A stretch of 64,000 bases of DNA from Blumeriella jaapii (taxonomy: Eukaryota > Ascomycota > Leotiomycetes > Helotiales > Drepanopezizaceae), in contig VWND01000003.1 in the NCBI GenBank assembly GCA_009599575.1, positions 1-64,000 on the forward strand. The letters run 5' to 3'. The position numbers and the translations under genes were made by a program. Position 1 is the stretch's first letter; every line of letters starts with the position of its first letter. Below the pieces are notes generated by a model. The model made no database searches. It worked only from the letters and a program-made list of their open reading frames with translations, and was not told the DNA's origin. Shown here piece after piece: positions 47,718-58,802 of the stretch.

Positions 47718-47996
47718 TTGTTTTTCGGCTACGATTATTTAATATTTAATTTACGATTTCGAAATATAATAATAATTCAAACTTTAATCGGTTTGCTTCT
47801 TATAATTAAAATATTTATAAAAGCCATTAATTTAATCGCCCAGTTTGTAAAAATCGTATACAAAATTTTTATAATTTGCATTTCCGATATTGCTTTGCTT
47901 TACGTTAACGATATCGGAATAAAAAACCCCAGATTATATTATAATAATAAAAAAATCTTTTTTAAAATTCGACGTTATATAATAAAATATATTTAA
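47718..47996 (+). pseudogene. Reverse transcriptase fragment of gypsy element A
   Basis: Ninety-two-codon open stretch ending in LLYVNDIGIKNPRLYY, which matches the gypsy palm motif F-V-D-D-I-G-V-K-G-P. The YXDD box reads YVND (47,901-47,912): the first catalytic Asp codon is now AAC after GTT, a TpG-to-TpA change. Downstream, after stops, come segments resembling the connection domain and RNase H (near 48,300-48,700). Confidence 0.7.
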
Positions 47997-49319
47997 AATA
48001 TCGATAAAATTATAATCTGCTTCGAAAAAGCCAAAGCTATTATTGGCCCTCGATTAAAATTTTGTATATCCGAAATAAATATCGTTAATTATATAACTAA
48101 TAGCGCTGGCCGCTACTTTTAACGAAAAAATTAAAAAAATCTGCGAATAAAAAAAGTATGAAAATATTACCGAAATCAAAGTTTTTATTGGCGTTGTAAT
48201 TTATTACCGCAATTAAATCAAAAACTTTTTTTAAAAAGCTGCATTTATTTACGCTACGATAAAAAAAAAATCGATTTCGTTTGGAAAAAAAAACAAAGCA
48301 AAGCTATAAAAGTTTTTAAAAACGATTTTTTATCGGCTTTATCGTTTATGCGAATCGATTACAGCTTAAACGCAAAAAAAATTATTTTAATTATCGACGC
48401 TAGCATTTTCGATTAAAAAGCTGTATTATAATAAATCGACGAAAACAAAAAACGGTATTTTTTACGATTCGAAAGCGGTTTATAATTTTTCGCGAAAATA
48501 CGCTACGATATTATTAAACGAAAATATCGAAGCGCTTTTAAAATAATAAAAAAGATAAAAAGCGAATTGTACGGCGTATATTTTATTTTAAAAACAAACG
48601 CAAAAGTTTTTATCGATTAATTAAATAAAAAAGCTAATAATCTGCTAAAAGCATTTGTTATTAATTAAATAGCTTGGATGCGATTTATAAATTTCGAAAT
48701 CAAATATATTAAAAAAATAATTAATATAACGGCAAACGGCCTTTTCAAAAAAACGCTTTTATCCGTTTAATTTCGTTAAATAAAACGAATAAAATATCGA
48801 CGAATAAATTGCTAACGAAATCGGCTGTTTCGTTATTTGCGCTTTGGGTTTTACAAAACCAAAATTATTCGCGTTGCTATTTCGGCTGGCATCGCGAATA
48901 AAAAATATTAATTTTCGGGCCGAAAAAGCATTCGCGTTATTATTTCGGCTAATACCGCGAATGAATTTGACCGAAAACGATCGGAATAAGCCGATTAACG
49001 ACGAAAATAAACTTTTAATCGATAATTACGAAACCGAAGATTTTTATTTAATCGTATATTATTTAATTATTTTATTTAAATTATTTAAAATGCTAAATTA
49101 TTCATTTAAATTATTTAAAAACTAAGCTTTCGATTATATTTTAGCCGATAAAAAGTTATATAAAATAAAAAATAATATATATTAAAAACGCTTAGTAATA
49201 AATAATAAAACCGATAAATTTCAAATTATAAAAAAAGCTTACGAAAAAATGTTTTATAAAAAAGCTGAAACTATTTATTACCGAATCAAAAACGATTTTT
49301 AATAAAAAAAATACTTCGA

Positions 49320-50380
49320 AAATTGTAAAGCTTTCGTTAAAAGCTGTATTTTTTGCTAAAAACGAAAGCTTGGCCGAAAAAAAAACTTATTATATTCGAC
49401 GTGGTTTTTTGAAATTTAGAAAAAAGTTAATTTCGACGTTATACGCGTATTAATTACCGATCGCGGTTATATATATTTTGTATTCGCTATTAACGATTTA
49501 TTTAAATAGCTTAAAAAAAAACCTTTTCGAAACGCTATTTTCGAAGTTATAACGACTTTTTTTTAAAAAAACGTTGTATATCGATACGGTTTGTTTGGAA
49601 AATTAAACGTCGATAATAAATCCGAAAACAAAAACGTTATCGAAACTTTTATAAAAAAATACGGCATTAAGCGTATTTAAATTTTAGCTTACAATTCGAA
49701 AAGCAACGGATTCGTTAAACGAAATTATAAAAATATTTTTAATAATTTTTTAAAAATTATTCGAAAAAGTTATAAACGTTGGTCGCGGAAATTCTCGAAA
49801 ATGCTTTTTATTATACGTATATATATATATGCTTTTATTAAAATAATTTTATTTTTTATTTAATACGATAAAAACGCTCGATTGCTTTGAGAAACAAAAT
49901 AGCTTATATAAAAGTTTTATAACGTAATTAAAATGAAAATAAAAGCAGATTTATTAGTAATAAAATTTAAATAGCTAAATTACCGCGACGTAAATATAAA
50001 AAAAATAATTTAAAAAAAAAAAAAATATAAAAAACAATTAAAAAATTTGAAATAAAACCAAGGTTTTAAAAAAAACGCTAATTAAAAAAAGAAATCTGAT
50101 TTTAATTTACAACGTTCAGCGCGCTATTAACAAATCGGCCGATATTAAGCTTGATTATAAATGGCTCGGACCCTACGAAATATGCAAGGCCGAATTAAAT
50201 AAAAGCTATTATAAGCTTACGAAATTCGATAAAACAAAATTAAAAAAAACGTTCGCCGTTAATCGATTAAAACGATTTTATAAAAGAAATTAGCAAATTT
50301 ATTTTTTGAATTTTGAATTAAAAAGCGATTCCGATTCCAGCGAATCCGACGACGATTCCGACCAAAGCGATTATATTTAA
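49320..50380 (+). pseudogene. Integrase and C-terminal tail of gypsy element A
   Basis: Segments resembling a gypsy integrase core: a TDRGY-like start (about 49,460), VYRYGLFGKL (about 49,570-49,605), then SNGFVKR (about 49,702-49,722), where related integrases have the catalytic Glu (SNG-x-VER). Here that codon is AAA (49,717-49,719) after GTT. The tail has alternating Asp/Ser residues and ends with TAA at 50,378. Multiple stops and frame changes. Confidence 0.6.
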
Positions 50381-50950
50381 AAAAAAAAAAAACTTTTTGA
50401 AAAGGTCTGGAAACAACCGAACGACAATTCCGCTGTTAAAAGCATAATTTAAATAATAATTTTATTTATAACCGAAAAAAAAAAATTATATACAAAATTG
50501 TTTATTAATTATTCTACTGTTTTTATTATTTATTATTTTTCTTTTTATTATATATTGTTTTATTATTTTTGTTTTGCTTTGCTTATATATAATTTAATCG
50601 TTTTGTTTTATATATATTATTTATTTTTAAAATTTTTTTTTATATTATTTAAAACACTTATTATACTTTTTTTTATTTAATTATACTTTTGTTTATTAAA
50701 ACAAAAGCTTTATATATATTTGAGCCGCATATTTAATATATTTATATTATTCGTATATTTTACGAAAACTATTTTTTATGCATTTTATTATTTGCTATTT
50801 TCTGTATTGTTTACTTTTTTCGTTGTTTTAAACGGATGCTTATCTAAACAATTATAATTTATTAAAAAAATAATATACGAATTCTCGTGGCTTTTAAATA
50901 TAAATATCTTATAGTTTTCGTATTTTTTTTTAATTATTTTTTAATAAATA
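50381..50950. other. T-rich non-coding stretch between retroelements
   Basis: AT-rich, with the plus strand markedly T-rich from 50,490 on. May include a degraded 3' LTR of gypsy element A. The frame at 50,498-50,680 is compositional noise. Confidence 0.4.
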
Positions 50951-53900
50951 TAATATACTTTTTTAATTAATAAACTTATCGATATTATATCGTTTCTTAA
51001 ACAAAGCGTTGCTAAACTTAGCAAATTTATTTTTAATTTATTTTGGAACGAAACTATTATACGTAATCTTTTCGAATTTAAACAAATATATAATATCGCC
51101 ATTTCAAATTAATAAGCAGCTTTTGTAAAAACATTTATAAAACAATTCGATATAATAATTAAAAACGTTAACGAATTTTTATTCGATTACAAAAGCTTTA
51201 TTAAAGCTAAATTCGTTCGCAAAAACCTTAATTACGATAAGTTTCTGCTGAATTACGATAACGCTTTAAAAATTTTCGCCGGAATAAAAAAAGCTCGAAA
51301 TAATAAAAAAAAATAACAACCGAATATTACGCTTTCTGCCAAATCAACGAAAAAAAAATATTTAAAAATACGTTTTTAACAAAATTACCGGTATTATTTT
51401 ACTTCGGCATTTCGCTCGCTTTTTCGAAATTATTACTTTTATTAAAAAAAAAATTTAAATATTAAACGCTTATATTTTTAAAACGCAAATTTTAAAAGCT
51501 AATAATCCAAAGGCCCGCAGGTTTATAAGCTTTTTTACAGCTGTTTGCAAACTGGTCGAAAACGTTATATAATCGCTAAAAAAAGTTTTAATCGGCTGCG
51601 AAATTTTAAATTTAACTTTTTTTTAAAGCAAAAAACTAAATATTATTAAATGCGGCATTTTTATACCGAAAGAAAAAAACGACGCTATTCCGATATTTTA
51701 AATTTACAACGACGAAAAAAACGAAAAAGCTAATATTATTTTCGTTTAATTCGAAAAAACATACGCGATAATAATTAATATTTTTAAAATAGCTAAAATA
51801 ATTCGGCGATTTTTATTTTTAATTATCGAAAACGAATCCGAAAACGAAACTAAAAGCGTAATAATAAATAACCGCTTATTCGAATATAAAAAATCTATTA
51901 TATTTATAAAAACGATTTCGAAAAAAATAAAAACAAAAAACGTAAAAAAGCGCGCCGATATTTTCGAACCTTTTTTATTCGAAAAAAAAAACCATTCGCG
52001 TCGTTAGTAAAAAAAGCACCGCGAATAAAAACAGCCGAAAATCGACGCCGAGCTATAATTTTTAAGCTAATTAATAAAAAACGCGACGATTTTACGAAAT
52101 TAAATTTAAAAAACGCTGGCATTTCGAAAAAAAAAAACTTAAACGATTTTAAATCTGATTTTTCGAAATTAAATACGCAAATATTAAAAACGCTTGCTAT
52201 ATTTAAAAACGTCGTACTATCGCCGCTAATATTTTAAATTTTAATAAAAGTATTTAAAATCTCGATTATTATACGATTCGACCGAAAAAGCCTGAAAAAA
52301 ATTATCGAAATTATTACGAAAAAAATTATATAAAAAGCATAAAATCAAATTATTCTGCTTAAAACTTTCGCTTTCGACGACGAAACGATTTAAAAGTTTT
52401 ATTTCGATACTTTTATATAAAAATTAAATAAATCCGTCAGCTTTTTTTTTTTTTTTTGCTTCGAACGAAAAAACTAAATTAAGTTTTTTTCGAAAAATTG
52501 CAAATATAACACGTTAAAGCAAATAAAATTTTTTTTTGAAAACGATAATCCGTTTTTATTCGAACTTTTTTTCGTTAAAAAATTCCGATTTTTTAAATTC
52601 GTATTTACGAATAACGTTAACGTTAAAAAAAACGGCAAATTTTATTATTTTTATATATATTATTACGCGGCGTATTACGATTTAATTATAAAAAAAATCG
52701 ACGTTATCGGCTTTGCTAATCGATTCGCTGTTATTAAAAATTCGGATTACGACGTGTTCGAAATTAATTTTAATAATTAATTTATATTCCGACGAAAAAC
52801 TGCGAAAATTATCCAAGCATATGCTAAAGTTTACTTAGGCTACGTAAATTTCAAAATAAATTTTAAAGCTTTTAGCGCGATTATAAAATTCGATTAAAAC
52901 GTAAAAAAATAAAAGTAACGAATATTTTCAAAAGCCGATTTTTTTGGCTTTTCGATCGAAAATATGTTTTAAAATTTATTTAAATTAAATTGCGAATTCG
53001 TTAATTACGTAAAATTTTATAACGGAAAAAAAAAATTATTTCTGCATTTTATAAAAAAAAAAATAGTTATATATAAATATTATTTCCGATTAATTAAAAT
53101 TTAAAAAGCGCCTACAGTTTTTTTCGCTAATATATTTTATAATTTTATTTAATAAACTTTTAAAATATATTTCGGTTTTTATTTCGCTGTTTTAATTATT
53201 CGAAATTTTAAAAACTGCCGCTTCGTAGCATATTTTAACGTTCCGATCGTTTTAAGTTTCGCTAATTCCGATCGTATTACGATTATAAAATTCGATATCG
53301 CCGATTTTTAAAAAAAAAAAAAAATCGAAAACTTTACCGACGCTATTTTTGATTATTACGTTTTGCTTATATTCGTATATAATTCGGAAATAATCGAAAT
53401 TTATTTGCAATTATATTACGACGCCAAACTAATTAAAACCATTTAGAAAAGCTTAGCTTTTTCGTATTTTAGCGCGTTTAAAACAATAGCTTCGGCTATT
53501 TTATCGGATTACAAAACCGAAAGCTACGAAATAAAAAATAAAATAACTTTTGTTAATTTTTCGATTAAGCAAAAAATTTTCGTTAAATTCAGAATTTAAA
53601 AAACCGACGGCGTAATACTAGTTTATTCGAACAATTATACGGCGCAAAAGTATAAAAACCATTTCGAAAACGACGTTTCGATAAGCTATTTGATATTATT
53701 TGTATTACGGCGAAAGCAATCATAATATTTTCGGTAATTTCGACTGCAAACGATTATTTCCGAATTATTTCGTAAAATAGTTTTTTTTACAAGCTTCGGA
53801 ATCTTTTTAAAAATATTCGTCGGTAAACAATCGTAATCCGACTTATCGGTTTTACGCGAAGCAAAAGCGTTAATCGGTTTTAATTACGACGAATTAATCG

Positions 53901-54389
53901 ATTATTTTTACGATTTTAATAAAAAACTTTTTAACGCTTTTTGCAAAACGTAAAACTACGTTTAAAAGCTGAAATTTATTATTTACGAAAAAAAATCGTA
54001 AAAAACATTTGTCGCGGCGACGCTTAATAATATTATCGACGAAAAAGCTATCAAAACGTTCGTAAATTTAAACGATACTTCGATTAATATTTTATCGAGC
54101 CATTTTTTAAAAAAGCAAAATAAACAAAATAATTCAAACGATAAGCGTAACGTTATTTTTTCGCAGAAGCTAATAGCAAAAAAGCTAAAAACGAATTAAA
54201 AAACCGAAAAAGTATAAAACTAAAGAATTCGGCTTTTGATTAATTGGTTTTTAAACCATATAAAATAGACTAAATTATACTTATTAAAATTATGTTTTTT
54301 TTTGATTATAATTAAAAACGATTACGTATATTATTTAAAACAAAATATAAAACGATAATATTTTATATTAATAAAAATTGGTAATTTTA

Positions 54390-54620
54390 GCTATAGTCGA
54401 GGCATGGACCCTTCCGAAACCCTCTGCCATTAACTACTTTTAATAATTATAAAAGCAAAGCATCCCCTTAGATAGTATTATAAGCACGCAGTTTAATTTA
54501 TACTTTCACTTATTTTTTTTTTCCTTTTTTCAGTTTTTTCTAGGGATTCCCTAGACTATTTTACCCACCGACATGTGGCGGTATTAGTCTGGTTTTCCTA
54601 CCTACTTTTACACCGAGATT
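54390..54620. other. Island with retained CpA/TpG and a short palindrome
   Basis: Base use differs sharply from both sides: CA and TG dinucleotides are common. It contains a 15-base palindrome CTAGGGATTCCCTAG (54,540-54,554) and TACCCACCGACATGTGGCGG next to it. It interrupts the copia-like region between the presumed integrase and reverse transcriptase. It may be a later insertion or an LTR/solo remnant; no ends were found. Confidence 0.35.
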
Positions 54621-54779
54621 AAAAACTTAAAAACTAGAAAATGCTGAAAAATTATTAAAAAAAATGAAATTATAAAACTTATTCTATTCAAATAGATTTT
54701 TATATACAAAACAAACAGCTTAAGCGAATTGCAACGATGCAAATTTAAATTAATCGTAAAAAAAAACTTTTAAAACGAA

Positions 54780-56200
54780 GCTTTAATTTTTTTTATATAC
54801 GCAGCTATATTCGCAGCCCGTTTTTTCCGAACGGTTATAACGCTAACGGTTTATTTCGATTTGAAAGTTAAGCAATTCGATATAATTAATATATTCGTTA
54901 ATATAAAACGAAACTTTAAAAATAAATTAATTACGTGCTATTTATTTAATAAATTTAAATAATCAAATATAATAATACAGCTAAACCGAGCTTTATATAA
55001 ATTAAAAAACTTTTCAGTTTTATAATACGACGAATTCGCTAATATTTTGAAAAAGCTGAAGCTCGAACTAATAAGCGAAAAACTTTATATATTCGCTAAC
55101 GAAATACGGAGCGTATACGTGGCGTTTTACGTCGACGATATTTAAGTTTTATACCACGCTTTTTTATTCGTTAAAAGCCGACGAAATTATTTTCGATTTG
55201 AAAAAAGTTTACGAATTTACAAATATAAAAAATTTAAATTATTTTTTCGATATTCGTATTTTACGAAACAAACAAAAAAAAAAAGTTTTTTTGCTTTACG
55301 ATTCGTATATCGAGAAAATCGCTACGAAGTTTAATGCATATAAAAAGCGCTTTTTAAATACGCTTTTTTTAATCTGCGAATTTATTAAAAACCCAGGCGT
55401 AGCCACGCTTTCGCAAATTAAAAAGTATTAAAAAAAAATCGATTTAATTTTATATACGGCTATTATACTTCGATCCGACGTAGCTTTCGCAGCTTTTTAG
55501 CTTTTTTATTTTTTTACCAATCTAAGTTTTTAATATTTCGAAACAGCTAATTAAACGCTTTAATATTTTTACAAAACGAAGTTTTTAAAAATCGTTTATA
55601 ATCGGAAAAAGCGAAAAAACCAATTAATAATTTCCACCGACGTTTTTTTCGCCGACGATTTAAAAATTCGGAAATTTTTTCAGAATTATATTTTTTTTTT
55701 TTTCGAAAATACTATTTTGTAAAAAACTATACGATAAAACACAGTTATTACTTTTTTTATTAAAGCGGAATTATTTGCTTATATAGCGATTGTAAAAAAA
55801 ATAATAGCATTTCAACGTTTTTTTAAAAAGCTTCGATTCGATATTATTTTTAAATAAAACGTATATTACGATAATTAGCAAATTATCAAATTAATCGTAA
55901 AAAACAAAAAAAAAATCTTTACGAAATTCCGCTACGTCGATATAAACAATATATAAATTCGCTAAAAATACTAAAATAAAAAATTTAAAATTATATATTT
56001 TTTAATAAATAAAATATACGCAAACGGTTTTATTAAAAATTTAATTCGATAAAAACACGAAAATTTCGTTAAACTTTTTAATTTACGAGATTTTCGAAGC
56101 TTTATCGAAAAACTCGATTAATCGAATTGAAAAGCTTGCATTTTGCAAACGTATATTTATTTAAACAAACTTTTATTAAAATTTAAAATATAGCAAAAAC
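54780..56200 (+). pseudogene. Copia-type reverse transcriptase and RNase H remnant
   Basis: Reads through stops as a copia reverse transcriptase: a segment like QFDIINIFVNI (near 54,868), LNRALYKLKN (near 54,985) and FYVDDI with an intact YVDD box at 55,138-55,149. In the same frame, 55,198-55,431 resembles the FLGIRI/SYIEKI region. RNase H-like text DVAFAAF follows near 55,478. The preserved Asp codon follows GTC, so its G is in CpG context. Stops throughout; not functional. Confidence 0.65.
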
Positions 56201-56812
56201 TATTTTCCAAGCAAAGAAAATCCGAATTTTTCGCAAATTTAAAAACCCAAAACCAAACCGTTTAGTTTTGCAAAAAATCAAAAATATAATTCGTTAAAAC
56301 AATAATCCGCGCCCGACGCTCCGCGATAATCAAGCCTGAAATAAACCTTTCGATAAATTTTTTAAAAATAATTGCCGCCGATTATACAGCCGAAGCATTT
56401 TTTTCCTTTTGCGAAGCTTTATCAGGCTAAAAACTAAAAACGTTTAATAAAAAGGTCGCCGCGAAATTTCTTTTTAAATTTTTAAAAACGAAAGTATTTT
56501 CTGGTAAATCGTGGCCAAGCTTTATTCCGTTAATACGTAAAGCAAAAATAAAAGTTTTTATTCGAAAAGCAAAAGTTTAAAAAATTTTACGAGCCGCGGC
56601 GAGCTTCGCGTTAATAATACGCTTTGTATTTATTAATTTTGCTTTTAAATTATAATCGATTTAAAAGTTTATTTTTTTATATTTTTAAAACCGCTTTAAT
56701 CGTAAAATAAAAAATAACTGTTATATTTTAAAAATCGATTAATAAAAACGACAAAGTTTTTCGATAAAACTGATCGTTTTAATAATTTTATTAATCCGAG
56801 TTTTACGAAAAA

Positions 56813-57445
56813 CTACGTAATTAAAACGTTCGCGTCGGCCGAAATATACGACGTATTAATTGCGTAGCATCGATAGCAACGAGCTTTAGCCAAATTCGAT
56901 AAGCAGTCGTAATTTAAGTTTTTAATTGTTTCGCGAGCAATATAAATTATATAAAAAATAAAATTGAAAAGCCCAGAAATAGCAGGTTTTTTAGTTTTAA
57001 TACGAGCGCGTTTTAAAAAACGATTATCGTCGTTATTTTTATTTTTATTTTTTCCGTTATAATAATTTCCGGTCGCTTTTTTTTTAAAAACGCTAATATT
57101 TTGCCTTTTCTTTTCTGAAATACTATTAAAACCGAAATTATCGCTAATAGCGCCTTTATCGCCAGCAGCGTTTCCGCCACCTTTTCCAAACGCTATATTT
57201 GTATTTTCGAAGCCAAGCAAATATAAATTTCCGAAAAAACCGTTTAAAAACGAAATATCGAAAAAATCGCTTTTTTCGAAAAAGTTAAAAAAAAACGAAT
57301 TAGCCGAAAAAGCCGATTAATTACGCAAAATAAATTTCGCAAAACTCCGATTACGTAAGCGCCGAAAACTGGAAATCCGAAAAGCTGGGCCAACTGGTCG
57401 CGTAAAGCCACGCGGACGACCTTTTTTAAATATAAAAAAAACCAT
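56813..57445 (-). pseudogene. AT-hook / cysteine-pair ORF of unknown function, TE-associated
   Basis: One frame of about 211 codons from the ATG at 57,443-57,445, interrupted by a single TAA (about 57,328). It starts with MVFFIFKKGRPRGFTRP, containing an AT-hook-like GRPRG, then a G/A/K-rich middle (GGGNAAGDKGAI near 57,175) and a C-terminal CLSNLAKARCYRC, which could bind zinc or DNA. The open part is 56,813-57,220. I recall similar AT-hook plus Cys proteins next to fungal retroelements, but no family name can be given. It lies antisense to, and beyond, the copia-like remnant. Confidence 0.35.
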
Positions 57446-57755
57446 ATCGATATTTCTGATTAAAATAATAAAGCTTAAATCTATTAGAAAAATAATAGAA
57501 AAATAAAAAAGTTAAGGTTTTCAAAAGCAACGAAACGCTTATTTAAGCTGAATTAGCCTTATTTACGCTTCGCAATAACAAAAAATATAAACAAATTATA
57601 TAAATATTATAATATCGCGTTACGGCCGCATTCGAATAATAAAAAGACTTTTCCGCGCTTTAAAAGTAGCTGATTACCGGATTAGCAATTAGCTAAAAAG
57701 TATATTGCGTTATATTTATATTTTTTTATTTCTTTTTATTTTTTTTGTTTCAGAT
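57446..57755. other. RIPped intergenic stretch
   Basis: No gene recognised. AT-rich with CpG retained, like the neighbouring elements. Confidence 0.4.
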
Positions 57756-58010
57756 TTATTTTTTCTGTACGCTTTTAATAATTAAATATTTCTGAAGCTC
57801 GGAAAAGCTCGTAATCACGTGATAACGAGCTTTTTCGGAAACTAGTTTTTCCGAACGACTGATTAAGCGAGCCCGAACCTTCCGTCTTCTGCGAAAAGCT
57901 CGCCAGTCAGACTTAAAACAATACAAGTAACATTTTACTGCATACAATTCATCCGTCCCAGCCTCCGGTGAAGGTTCCTACCGACTATTCGGCTATGCAC
58001 GACAGATTTT
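57756..58010. other. Un-RIPped LTR-like segment with CACGTG palindrome
   Basis: Composition shifts to CA/TG-containing sequence. A near-perfect 28-base palindrome (57,805-57,832) has arms AAGCTCGT and ACGAGCTT around an ATCACGTGAT core, broken only by one A-A mismatch pair, and the similarity extends into flanking CGGAAA/TTTCGG. The segment ends near CGGCTATGCACGACAG. It could be an LTR of the copia-like element. The 63-codon minus-strand frame here is not supported. Confidence 0.35.
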
Positions 58011-58226
58011 TTTATAATTATAATATAATTTAAAACTTTTTATTTCAACGTCGTTAACGTAAAAAAAAGCAATATCAGAAATGCAAATTATAAAAACCTT
58101 GTATACGATTTTTACGAATTAAGCGATTAAATTAATAACTTTTATAAATACTTTCGTTATACGCAGCAGACCGATTAGTATTTGAATTGCCGTTATATTT
58201 CGAAATCGAAAATCAAGCATTAAATA
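58011..58226. other. RIPped spacer before gypsy element B
   Basis: AT-rich sequence with no recognised gene. Composition changes at TGTTACGACC (58,227). Confidence 0.4.
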
Positions 58227-58242
58227 TGTTACGACCCTGGCC

Positions 58243-58362
58243 TGGCTAGTGGTAGCTGCCAGTGGTATGGCTGCCAGTGGTATGGCTGCCAGTGGTATGG
58301 CTGCCAGTGGTATGGCTGCCAGTGGTATGGCTGCCAGTGGTATGGTTGCCAGTGGTATAAAT
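58243..58362. repeat. 15-bp minisatellite GCCAGTGGTATGGCT
   Basis: About eight copies, the first and last degenerate. Rich in CA/TG, the preferred RIP targets, yet unmutated. Confidence 0.92.
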
Positions 58363-58423
58363 GCTGGTGGTGTTGGATTAAGGTTTGGGCACGGACCACC
58401 TCGGCCACTAGGCCTCGCGCTAA

Positions 58424-58461
58424 GTCACGTGACCCATAAGCGCAACCCACTGTATATAAAG
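58424..58461 (+). promoter_or_regulatory. E-box palindrome and TATA box of the LTR
   Basis: GTCACGTGAC (58,424-58,433), a CACGTG site of the bHLH type, 20 bases upstream of TATATAAAG (58,453-58,461). The arrangement suits an LTR promoter reading toward gag. Confidence 0.55.
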
Positions 58462-58802
58462 TTCGCGACCCCGAGCATTCTAGCTCGGTGTTTTTCTTTT
58501 AATTTACATGCGTACCTTTTGGTTTATATTATCTTTCTGATTACCTTTAAATTAGCTGTGATATAAAGAAAGACCAAATACATTCCGCTGGAAAGCTTTG
58601 TATTTACGGTTAAGGATTCGATCTGCTTTTGCAATTCGAATTTTTTTCAGGCCGTCCGTACCGACGTTTATTTATCGGTGCTTTAATCAGAACTTCTTTT
58701 TACTGATTTTGTTTTCAGAAAAAGCTGGAGTTTTTTTTTCCTATCAATTCGATCTGCTTTTGCAACTCGAATCACCCTTTTTTAATATTCCATGCTTTTT
58801 TT

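Larger units (their letters stand above)
44987..50400 (+). mobile_element. Ty3/gypsy element A, heavily RIPped
   Basis: Plus-strand retroelement debris. Recognisable in order: a lysine-rich gag-like stretch (about 45,700-46,400), an aspartic-protease-like segment (about 46,480-46,520), reverse transcriptase (around 47,700-48,100), RNase H (about 48,250-48,800), integrase (about 49,300-49,900) and an acidic S/D-rich tail ending at the TAA at 50,378-50,380. Domains fall in different frames and are full of stops. LTRs could not be delimited, so the outer limits are approximate. Confidence 0.7.
50960..56750 (+). mobile_element. Ty1/copia-like element, heavily RIPped
   Basis: Assigned from the reverse transcriptase/RNase H at 54,780-56,200. 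The preceding 3.8 kb (50,960-54,380) has the same plus-strand coding-like pattern (many GAA, AAA, CGA codons, stops from lost TGG and CAG) and probably carries gag and integrase, but no domain could be named with confidence. Limits approximate; LTRs not delimited. Confidence 0.55.
58227..58700 (+). repeat. Presumed 5' LTR of gypsy element B
   Basis: Starts TGTTACGACC. Contains a 15-bp minisatellite, the palindrome GTCACGTGAC (58,424-58,433), and a TATA box TATATAAAG (58,453-58,461). The 3' limit is uncertain because no second LTR is in the window. A duplicated string TTCGATCTGCTTTTGCAA (58,617 and 58,747) lies around the expected end. Plus- and minus-strand frames across it (A/S/G/M and H/W/Q/P repeats) come from the minisatellite. 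Confidence 0.5.

Noticed and set aside
58229..58566. Overlapping frames with H/W/Q/P or A/S/G/M repeats
   Set aside because: Both strands translate the 15-bp LTR minisatellite.
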